This document shows, in pieces, positions 57,547 to 64,000 of a stretch of DNA of 64,000 nucleotides. Every line of letters starts with the position of its first letter. The first letter of the stretch is position 1. The position numbers and the translations under genes were made by a program. This DNA comes from Streptomyces sp. AC558_RSS880 (lineage in GTDB: Bacteria > Actinomycetota > Actinomycetes > Streptomycetales > Streptomycetaceae): assembly GCF_019049255.1 (NCBI RefSeq), contig NZ_JAGMUJ010000031.1, positions 186,001-250,000 of the forward strand. Direction: 5' to 3'. A model generated the notes under the pieces. The model was not told the DNA's origin, searched no databases, and worked only from the letters and a program-made list of their open reading frames with translations.

Positions 57547-58584
57547 ATGAACGCCAATCCCGACGTGCGGCTCCCCGCCGTTTCTGTGATCATGCCCGTC
57601 CTCAACGAGGAGCGGCATCTGCGTGGCGCCGTCCGCGCGATCCTCGCCCAGGAGTACGCCGGCGAGATGGAGGTCGTGATCGCCCTCGGTCCGTCCACGG
57701 ACCGCACGGACGAGATCGCCGCCGAGCTCGTGGCCGAGGACCCGCGGGTGCACACCGTGCCCAATCCGACCGGCCGCACCCCGGCCGCCCTCAACGCCGC
57801 GATCCAGGCCTCGCGCCACCCCATCGTGGTCCGCGTCGACGGGCACGGGATGCTCTCCCCGAACTACATCGCGACCGCCGTGCGGCTCCTGGAGGAGACC
57901 GGCGCGCAGAACGTCGGCGGCATCATGCACGCCGAGGGGGAGAACGACTGGGAGCACGCCGTCGCGGCCGCGATGACGTCGAGGATAGGCGTGGGCAACG
58001 CCGCCTTCCACACCGGTGGCGAGGCCGCTCCCGCCGAGACGGTGTACCTGGGTGTGTTCCGGCGCGAGGCGCTGGAGCAGCAGGGCGGTTACAACGTGGA
58101 GTTCATCCGCGCCCAGGACTGGGAGCTGAACTTCCGCATCCGTGAGGCCGGCGGGCTGATCTGGTTCTCGCCGGAGCTGAAGGTGTCGTACCGGCCCCGG
58201 CCGAGCGTGCGGGCGCTGGCCAAGCAGTACAAGGACTACGGCCGCTGGCGGCACGTCGTGGCCCGCTACCACTCCGGTTCCATCAACCTGCGGTACCTCG
58301 CCCCGCCGACCGCGGTGTGCGCGATCGCGGCCGGGATCGTGGTGGGCGCCGTGCTGACGCCGTGGGGCTTCGTGGTGCCCGGCGGTTACCTCGCGGCGAT
58401 CGCGCTGGGGTCCGTACCGGCCGGCAGGGGACTGCCGCTGAAGGCGCGGCTGCAGATCCCGGTGGCGCTGGCCACCATGCACATGTCGTGGGGCTGGGGC
58501 TTCCTGACCAGCCCGCGTGCGCTGGCGAAGAAGGTCATCGCCTCGCGGCGGCCCGCCGTCCACGCGGACGCGCCGACCGCCTGA
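57547..58584 (+). CDS. Family 2 glycosyltransferase, ExoA-like
   Basis: Sugar transferase of 345 aa with GT-A fold: SVIMPVLNEERHLRGAV at the start, IALGPSTDRTDEIA, the metal-binding Asp in IVVRVDGHGML and the acidic RAQDWELNFRIREAG motif, then about three C-terminal membrane helices (AVCAIAAGIVVGAVLTPWG, GFVVPGGYLAAIALGSVP). It probably adds a sugar to a lipid-linked wall or exopolysaccharide precursor. ATG 57547 is preceded by TAACGT 9 nt earlier, so the leader is short at most. LCP genes on both sides fit a role in glycopolymer assembly. Confidence 0.88.
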   Translation: MNANPDVRLPAVSVIMPVLNEERHLRGAVRAILAQEYAGEMEVVIALGPSTDRTDEIAAELVAEDPRVHTVPNPTGRTPAALNAAIQASRHPIVVRVDGHGMLSPNYIATAVRLLEETGAQNVGGIMHAEGENDWEHAVAAAMTSRIGVGNAAFHTGGEAAPAETVYLGVFRREALEQQGGYNVEFIRAQDWELNFRIREAGGLIWFSPELKVSYRPRPSVRALAKQYKDYGRWRHVVARYHSGSINLRYLAPPTAVCAIAAGIVVGAVLTPWGFVVPGGYLAAIALGSVPAGRGLPLKARLQIPVALATMHMSWGWGFLTSPRALAKKVIASRRPAVHADAPTA

Positions 58585-58599
58585 CGTCCCCCGTCACAC

Positions 58600-58631
58600 G
58601 TGAGCCCCTTCCCGGACGGGAAGGGGCTCAC
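58600..58631. terminator. Terminator between GT2 and LCP genes
   Basis: GTGAGCCCCTTCCCG (58600-58614), a 2-nt loop, then CGGGAAGGGGCTCAC (58617-58631). Shared by convergent genes. Confidence 0.88.
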
Positions 58632-58636
58632 CGCGT

Positions 58637-60214
58637 TCACCAGGTGAAGCCCGGACTGACGTGCATGCAGGCCTTGTCGTCGGCCCCGTTGAGCGCCTCC
58701 GCCGAATCGGGCGTGGTGTTGTCCTCCTCGGGCGCCTTGTACGTCGTCCCCTCGCGCCAGTCGGCGCCCACCACGAGCGTGACGCCGGTCACGTCGGTGG
58801 ACCGTTTCACCGAGCTCGCCGGAATGCCGAGGGCGTCGGCGACGCGCCGGGCGTCGCCCTCCAGGTCGGCGCTCGGGTAGCGCACCACCGTCCGCTTCTC
58901 GCTGAGGGCGCCGGTGGTGTCGGCGGTCGCTGCGGTGAAGCCCTTCTCCTTCAGCGCACCGGCGACCGTGCTGGTCCGCCCCGGGGCGGCGGCGAGGGTG
59001 TCGGTGAGGGTGCCGTTGAGGACCTGTACGGCGATGTCGGCGTCGTCGGCGGCCGGGTCCGCCGGGGCCTTCGGCTCGGCCTTCGCCGGCTTCGCGTCCT
59101 TGCCGTCGAGGGCGATGTCCTCACGTACCAGACGGAACAGTTTCTCGGCGTCCTCGGTCGGCTCCACACGGGCGCCCACGTACCGGTTGGGCATCGTGGT
59201 CATGGTGATGCGCTCCGGCTCCACCTTGCGCAGCTCGGTGCTCAGGTCGTACAGCTTCTTCACGGTGTCGAGCCCGGGGTCGACGGTGAGTGCCTCGGTG
59301 GCCTTCTCGGCCAGCCGGCGCAGTTTGTTGGGGCTGCTCAGGGTGGCGTTCTCGCGCAGCTGCCGGACCAGCGAGTTCATGTACATGTGCTGCGCCTTGG
59401 CGCGGGCGAGGTCGCTGCCGTCCTCGAATCCGTAGCGCGTGCGCAGCCACTGCAGGGCCTGCTCGCCCTTCACCGGGTGGGTGCCCTTCTCCAGTTTCAG
59501 CCCGGAGCCGTGGCCCTGGCTGTCGCGCGAGTGGATGTTGGCGTCGACGCACACCGGGACACCGCCGACCGCGTCCGCCATGGACACCACGCCCGCGAAG
59601 TCGACCATGACGAAGTGGTCGATGTGGATGCCGGTGAGCTCCTGCCAGGTGGCCACGGTGCAGCCGGGACCGCCGTGCCCGAGGCTCTGGTTGGTCATCG
59701 TGCGCCCGTTGCTCGCCGGGTACACCGTCCCGTCGTCCGGGTCGGTGCACTTGGGGATCTCGACCAGGGTGTCGCGCGGCATGCTGACCACGGACATGTT
59801 GGACCGGTCGGCGGACAGGTGCACCAGCATCTGCACGTCGGCGAGCGGGGTGGAGCCGAACGTCTCGCGGGCGCCGCCGAGCTGCTGGTTCTCCTCGGAG
59901 TCCCGCGCGTCGCTGCCGATGAGCAGGATGTTCAGCGGGGTCTGCCCGGCCGCGTTCGGCGTCGGCTCGGCGACCTTGCTGTCGCCCAGGTTCAGGACGT
60001 CCTTCTTGATGTTGTCGTTCAGCTGCCGGTAGTAGAGGTAGCCCGCCCCGGCCGCGCCGATCATGAGCAGGGCGAGGACCGTCGCGCACCACTTGAGCAG
60101 CCGGCGTATGCGGCGCGGGCGGGGGCCGCCGCCGTCGTCGGACGGGCCCTTGTCCGGGTCTTCCGCACGCTCGCCGCCGTCACCGAGCGTCTCCGGTGCG
60201 GCGTTCTGCGTCAC
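58637..60214 (-). CDS. LCP family protein with LytR_C domain
   Basis: Protein of 525 aa. GTG at 60214 (VTQNAAPETLGDGGERAEDPDKG) with GGAGG 9 nt upstream; earlier residues of the frame lack coding character. One helix (WCATVLALLMIGAAGAGYLYY), the LCP domain (NILLIGSDARDSEENQQLGG; MSVVSMPRDTLVEIPKC; HVMVDFAGVVSMADAVGGVPVCVD-like stretch) and a LytR_C tail (IAVQVLNGTLTDTLAAAPGRTS to the end). It is most like the LCP protein encoded at 60376. Confidence 0.9.
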   Translation of the reverse strand: MTQNAAPETLGDGGERAEDPDKGPSDDGGGPRPRRIRRLLKWCATVLALLMIGAAGAGYLYYRQLNDNIKKDVLNLGDSKVAEPTPNAAGQTPLNILLIGSDARDSEENQQLGGARETFGSTPLADVQMLVHLSADRSNMSVVSMPRDTLVEIPKCTDPDDGTVYPASNGRTMTNQSLGHGGPGCTVATWQELTGIHIDHFVMVDFAGVVSMADAVGGVPVCVDANIHSRDSQGHGSGLKLEKGTHPVKGEQALQWLRTRYGFEDGSDLARAKAQHMYMNSLVRQLRENATLSSPNKLRRLAEKATEALTVDPGLDTVKKLYDLSTELRKVEPERITMTTMPNRYVGARVEPTEDAEKLFRLVREDIALDGKDAKPAKAEPKAPADPAADDADIAVQVLNGTLTDTLAAAPGRTSTVAGALKEKGFTAATADTTGALSEKRTVVRYPSADLEGDARRVADALGIPASSVKRSTDVTGVTLVVGADWREGTTYKAPEEDNTTPDSAEALNGADDKACMHVSPGFTW

Positions 60215-60260
60215 TGCCCCCGTCCTCCCCACCCCTGGCAACCCCTCGCGTCATGAAGCA

Positions 60261-60296
60261 GGCCCGTCCTGCGTCCTGTTAGACGCATGACGGGCC
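60261..60296 (-). terminator. Terminator of LCP gene at 60376
   Basis: GGCCCGTCCTGCGTC (60261-60275) pairs with GACGCATGACGGGCC (60282-60296) with one mismatch; on the minus strand it lies 80 nt after the stop. Confidence 0.78.
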
Positions 60297-60375
60297 CGTC
60301 AGTTGCCCCGGGAATCCGATCGACTTCAACAAGTTTCGGCGGCCGGGAGCACCGTCCCGCGGACGGCGGAGTCCG

Positions 60376-62031
60376 CTACCAGCGGTAGGGCCCGTACACG
60401 TCCATGCACGTGCCCGTCTCCGCGGCGTCGAGGGCGTCGGCGTCCTCCGGCAGGTCCCCGGTCCCGGGCGGAGACTGCTCCGGATAGGCCGTGCCCTCCC
60501 GCCAGTCCGCGCCGACCACGACCGTGACACCGAAGACGTCGGCGGACTGCTCGACCGAGCCCGGGGGAATCCCCAGCGACTCGGCGACCCGCCGGGCGTC
60601 CCCCCGCGACCCGGCGCCCGGATGGCGCACGACGGTCCGCTCCTCGGCGAGGGCGCGGGAGGTGTCCGGCACGGCCCGCGTGAAGCCCTTCGTCACCAGC
60701 GACCGGGCGATCGCGCCCGCCCGGCCGCCGACCGGGCCGAGGGTCGCGGACCGGGTGGCGTTCTGCACCAGGACACCGATCTCGCCGTCCGGTGCGGCCG
60801 GGTCGCCGGAGGCCGGCCCGTCCTCGCCGGACGCCTTCTTCCCGTCCTTCCCGTCCTTCCCTTCCTTGCCGGTCCTGCCGCCCTTGCCGTCGAAGGCCAC
60901 GTCGTCACGGAGCATGGTCCACACCCGCTCGGCACCGGCACCGGCCGCGACCAGGTGGTTGCGGTTCTGCGGGTCCTCGGCCGTGGGCAGCGTCGTCATC
61001 GTGATGCGGTCCGGCGGCACCGTCTTCAGCTGCATCCCCAGGTCGTACAGCTTCTTCACCGAGCCGATCTCCTCCGAGACCTTCAGCGACGTGGTCGCCG
61101 CCTCGGCCAGGTCCATCAGCCTGCCGGTGTCGGTGAAGACGTCCTGGTCCCGCAGGGTGCGGATCATCGAGTTCAGGTACATGTGCTGTGCCCGGGCCCG
61201 CAGCAGGTCACTGCCCCAGGCGTGCCGGGTGCGCAGCCACTGCAGCGCCCGTTCGCCCTCGACCTTCTCGGACCCGGCCTTCATCCTCAGACCCGAGCCG
61301 CCGGGCACGCCGGGCAGCGGACGGTCCCACACGTTCTGGTTGACGCAGACCTCGACACCGCCGACGGCGTCGGCCATGCTCACCACGCCGGCGAAGTCGA
61401 CCGTCATCCAGTGGTCGATGTAGACGCCGGTGAGGTTCTGCCAGGTGGCCAGCGTGCAGCCCGGACCGCCGCGGGCCAGCGAGGTGTTGATGATGTCGTT
61501 GGTCGCCGGGTAGGCGTCCCCGGTCTCCGGGTCGGTGCACTCGGGGATGTCGACCCGGGTGTCCCGCGGAACGCTCACCACGGCCGCGCTCTCGCGGTCG
61601 GCGGCGAGGTGGATCAGCATCTGCACGTCGCCCAGCGGCGGGTTGCCCCGGGTGTCCCGGCCGCCGCCGAGCTCGACGTTCTCGTCGGAGGCACGGCTGT
61701 CGGAGCCGATCAGCAGGATGTTCAGCGGCGTCTGCCCGGCCGCGTTCGGCTCGGCCTTGTGCGCCTCGGAGTCACCGCTGCTGCGCTCGCCCTTCTCGAT
61801 GTTGCCGTTCAGATGCCCGTAGTACAGGTGACCGGCGCCGGACGTCCCGAGTATCAGTACGGCCAGGGTCGTCGCCGACCAGCGCAGCGTGCGCCGCCCC
61901 CGCCCGCCGGGCGACCGCGGTCCGCCTCTCCCCGGGCCGCCACCGCCGTCCGGGGCCGGCCGCCCGTCGGAGCGGCCCCCGCCCGCGCGGCCGGGCCGGA
62001 CGGGCCCCTCGTGCACACCGCTCCGCGCCAT
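60376..62031 (-). CDS. LCP family protein with LytR_C domain
   Basis: Protein of 551 aa. ATG 62031 (MARSGVHEGPVRPGRAGGG). One helix (WSATTLAVLILGTSGAGHLYY), the LCP domain (NILLIGSDSRASDENVELGGG; AVVSVPRDTRVDIPECTDPETG; DHWMTVDFAGVVSMADAVGGVEVCVN) and a LytR_C tail (IGVLVQNATRSATLGPVGGRAG to the end). It shares segments such as VDFAGVVSMADAVGGV with the LCP gene just downstream, indicating a recent duplication. Confidence 0.9.
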   Translation of the reverse strand: MARSGVHEGPVRPGRAGGGRSDGRPAPDGGGGPGRGGPRSPGGRGRRTLRWSATTLAVLILGTSGAGHLYYGHLNGNIEKGERSSGDSEAHKAEPNAAGQTPLNILLIGSDSRASDENVELGGGRDTRGNPPLGDVQMLIHLAADRESAAVVSVPRDTRVDIPECTDPETGDAYPATNDIINTSLARGGPGCTLATWQNLTGVYIDHWMTVDFAGVVSMADAVGGVEVCVNQNVWDRPLPGVPGGSGLRMKAGSEKVEGERALQWLRTRHAWGSDLLRARAQHMYLNSMIRTLRDQDVFTDTGRLMDLAEAATTSLKVSEEIGSVKKLYDLGMQLKTVPPDRITMTTLPTAEDPQNRNHLVAAGAGAERVWTMLRDDVAFDGKGGRTGKEGKDGKDGKKASGEDGPASGDPAAPDGEIGVLVQNATRSATLGPVGGRAGAIARSLVTKGFTRAVPDTSRALAEERTVVRHPGAGSRGDARRVAESLGIPPGSVEQSADVFGVTVVVGADWREGTAYPEQSPPGTGDLPEDADALDAAETGTCMDVYGPYRW

Positions 62032-62062
62032 CGTCGCGTCCCCCCACCCCTCGCACCATGGA

Positions 62063-62104
62063 ACGGGCCTGTCCCGCGCCCTGGAGGACGCGGGACAGGC
62101 CCGT
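62063..62104 (-). terminator. Terminator of the last LCP gene
   Basis: ACGGGCCTGTCCCGCG (62063-62078) pairs perfectly with CGCGGGACAGGCCCGT (62089-62104), immediately beyond the LCP stop at 62109. Confidence 0.9.
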
Positions 62105-62108
62105 CAGG

Positions 62109-63890
62109 TCACTTGGCGCACTCGACCTTGTCCGCCGTGGACTTCTTGATGTCGTCGGGCGCCTTGGACGGGGTCGTGAGCGAGACGCCGGCACCCTTGA
62201 AGTCCTCGCCGAGGGTCAGTGTCATCGCGGGCACGCCCTGGGCGTTGGTGACGCTCTCGCCGGGCTTCATCGCCGCCCCGGACAGGCCCATGACGTCGGC
62301 CAGGCGGCGTGCCTGGTCCGCCTGGTCAGGGGCGTACTCGAGAGTGGTCTTGCTCAGTTCCTCCGGTGCGTTGCCGGCGTTCTCCGACTTGTCGATGCCC
62401 TCTTCGACCTGGAGCCAGCTGAGGACCTCCTGGGCGCTGCCGTCTTCGGCGCCGCCGTTGAGGATCCGTACGCGGACTTCGGACGCCGGTGCCTTCTCGC
62501 CCTTCAGCCGGGCGGCGACGGCGGCCTTCTCCTTCTTCTTCTGCTGCTTGACCTCGGTGAACGACACGTCGTTCTTGATCAGGTCGAAGATCTCCGGGGC
62601 CTGGGCCTCGTCGACGACGACGGTCGCCTTCACCGTCTCCGCGGGGTTGTCGACCACCGGCACGGTCGTGAAGGTCAGGTTCTTGACGTTGAGCTTGCCC
62701 AGCTCCAGGCCGAGGTCCTTGAGCTTGTTGATGCTGTCCAGCTGGGAGTCGACGGTGAGCGCCTCGGTGCCCGCCTCGGCCAGCTTGATCATCTTCGACG
62801 GGCTGGTGAGGGTGTCGTTCGACTTCAGCTTCCGCATCAGCGAGCTCAGGAACTGCTGCTGCAGCTCGATCCGGCTCAGGTCGCCGCCCGTGCCGACCGA
62901 GTGCCGGGTGCGCACGAACGCCAGCGCCTCCTCGCCCTCGACGGTATGCGTGCCCGCCGGCAGCTTCAGGTGGGAGTCCGGGTCGTCGATGTCCTTCGCC
63001 AGGCACACCTCGACGCCGCCGACCGCCGAGGTCAGCGTCTTCACCGCGTTGAAGTCGGCCACCATGAAGTTGTCCGGCTTGATCCCGGTCAGCTCGGTCA
63101 CCGTACGCATGGTGCAGCTGGGGGTGCGGCCGCTCTGGCCGAGGCTGGTGTTGAAGCGGACGCCGGTGGAGCCCGGGATGACCTCCTGGCTGCCGTCCTC
63201 CTGCTCGGTCGGGCAGTCGGGGATGTCGACTATCAGGTCACGCGGGATGCTGAGCGCGGTCGCGTTCGTACGGTCCTTCGAGACGTGCAGCAGGAGCGTG
63301 GTGTCGGCGTGACCGGCACTGCCCTTGTCGCCGTAGCTGCCGTTGCCCTCGCCGGTGCGCTTGTCGGTGCCGATCAGCAGGATGTTGATCGCCTTGTCCT
63401 TGCTGAAGCCACCGGTGCTGGCGCCGTCGTCGGAGACGGACTGGATGTTGTCGTTCAGATGCTCCAGATAGAGGTAACCGGCCGTACCGGCGGCGAGCAC
63501 CACGAACGCCATCGTGCCGCCGGTCCACAGCAGGACCTTCTTCGCCTTCGACTTCTTCTTCGCCGGCCGGCGTCCGCGCCGCCCCGGGGGCGGCTCCTCC
63601 GGAGCGCCCCGGCGTCTGCGCTGCGGCGGCACCTCCCGGCCGGGCGCCTCACGGTCAGGTGCCTCCCGCTCCGGCGTCCCGCGGCGGGACCGCTCGGACG
63701 CACGGCCCGGTGAGGCCGACCGGCCGCGCGCGGTGCCCGTGCCCGGGGGGCGTGGGCCGCGCGGTCCGGGGACCGGTGACTGCGGTGCGGAAGGGCTCAG
63801 TCGCAGTTCGTATTCGCCGGTGCTCGGGTTGAGTACCCACTGGTCTGCGGGATCGACGTTCCCCGCCCGCCCACGCTCTTGCGAGTCCAC
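62109..63890 (-). CDS. LCP family protein with LytR_C domain
   Basis: Protein of 593 aa from the chosen GTG at 63890. Parts: the cytoplasmic motif DPADQWVLNPSTGEYELRL, a long Arg/Pro-rich linker ending KKKSKAKKVLL, one helix (WTGGTMAFVVLAAGTAGYLYL), the LCP domain (INILLIGTDKRTGEG; ALSIPRDLIVDIPDC) and LytR_C (VRVRILNGGAEDGSAQEVLSWLQVEEG). It is the closest relative of the LCP protein at 25370: same N-terminal motif, same spacing of GGAGG 12 nt before GTG, and the same architecture. An upstream GTG at 63917 is possible but lacks a ribosome binding site. Confidence 0.9.
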   Translation of the reverse strand: MDSQERGRAGNVDPADQWVLNPSTGEYELRLSPSAPQSPVPGPRGPRPPGTGTARGRSASPGRASERSRRGTPEREAPDREAPGREVPPQRRRRGAPEEPPPGRRGRRPAKKKSKAKKVLLWTGGTMAFVVLAAGTAGYLYLEHLNDNIQSVSDDGASTGGFSKDKAINILLIGTDKRTGEGNGSYGDKGSAGHADTTLLLHVSKDRTNATALSIPRDLIVDIPDCPTEQEDGSQEVIPGSTGVRFNTSLGQSGRTPSCTMRTVTELTGIKPDNFMVADFNAVKTLTSAVGGVEVCLAKDIDDPDSHLKLPAGTHTVEGEEALAFVRTRHSVGTGGDLSRIELQQQFLSSLMRKLKSNDTLTSPSKMIKLAEAGTEALTVDSQLDSINKLKDLGLELGKLNVKNLTFTTVPVVDNPAETVKATVVVDEAQAPEIFDLIKNDVSFTEVKQQKKKEKAAVAARLKGEKAPASEVRVRILNGGAEDGSAQEVLSWLQVEEGIDKSENAGNAPEELSKTTLEYAPDQADQARRLADVMGLSGAAMKPGESVTNAQGVPAMTLTLGEDFKGAGVSLTTPSKAPDDIKKSTADKVECAK

Positions 63891-64000
63891 GGTCGCTTGA
63901 ATCCTCCGTCGGGCCACGCGGCGCCTTTTTCCTCCCGAGGCGCTCGGGTCTCGGTCACACAGTGCGGGACCTCAGGACGGGCCTGAAAGAACGGACGCAC
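63891..64000. other. Right edge, promoter of the last LCP gene
   Basis: Non-coding upstream sequence with no feature I can name, cut by the window. Confidence 0.4.

Noticed and set aside
57418..58563. Upstream extension of the LCP frame starting at 55963
   Set aside because: It overlaps the glycosyltransferase gene entirely; a TTG with GGAGG upstream gives a normal LCP N-terminus.
60622..63312. Plus-strand frame of almost 900 aa opposite two LCP genes
   Set aside because: Antisense shadow: it mirrors the third-position bias of the LCP genes and shows no fold.

Overview
The window looks like a stretch of a Streptomyces chromosome. GC content is very high with strong third-position bias, GTG and TTG starts are common, terminators are long GC-rich hairpins mostly without U-tracts, and a tRNA-Leu(UAA) gene of the bldA type is present. 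From memory, the gene order matches the region of S. coelicolor running from about SCO3101 down to SCO3040, read in reverse. That comparison is recall, not a search.

Layout: 1-8.2 kb holds a SurA-like lipoprotein, a MazG pyrophosphohydrolase, a cytochrome P450, two LysM-tailed resuscitation-promoting factors (the second behind a c-di-AMP riboswitch), enolase, DivIC and a DUF501 protein. 8.2-13.3 kb has a Ppx/GppA phosphatase whose 3' end is repeated on both sides of a RelE/Phd-type toxin-antitoxin pair, then ndh with two Rex-like operators and a CFA-type methyltransferase. 13.3-17.2 kb has an FtsX-type ABC exporter and bldA. 17.6-30.3 kb has a Bax-inhibitor-like membrane protein, small unknowns, a thiolase, an SGNH hydrolase, cystathionine beta-synthase, an LCP ligase, an RpiR regulator and a PLP decarboxylase. 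30.4-36.1 kb is a four-gene histidine-utilisation operon (hutU, an M20 amidohydrolase, hutF, hutI). 36.1-38.5 kb is a SigB-type sigma factor with an antagonist and an anti-sigma kinase. 38.8-50.8 kb has a POT transporter, a two-component system, a GtrA protein, purK-purE, a dipeptidase and its apparently inactive paralogue, two VOC proteins, a CGNR regulator and UDP-glucose dehydrogenase. 50.9-64 kb has an acyl-CoA dehydrogenase, a PLD-type enzyme, a Cys/Met-rich copper-binding protein and five LCP cell-wall ligase genes interspersed with a thioesterase and a family 2 glycosyltransferase.

Several genes fall into themes. Wall growth and spore germination are covered by the Rpf proteins, DivIC, six LCP ligases, GtrA, GT2 and UDP-glucose dehydrogenase. 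Redox and central metabolism are covered by eno and Rex-type-operator ndh. Nitrogen supply from histidine is covered by the hut operon. Seven genes carry a TANNNT box 6-7 nt before the start codon and are probably transcribed without a leader.

I did not find a convincing undescribed multi-gene system. The most unusual signals are short duplications of gene 3' ends that include the stop codon (four loci), the toxin-antitoxin cassette between ppx 3'-end copies, a dipeptidase paralogue that has lost four of its five metal ligands, an evenly spaced array of DnaA-box-like 9-mers upstream of mazG, and a large dispersed inverted repeat.
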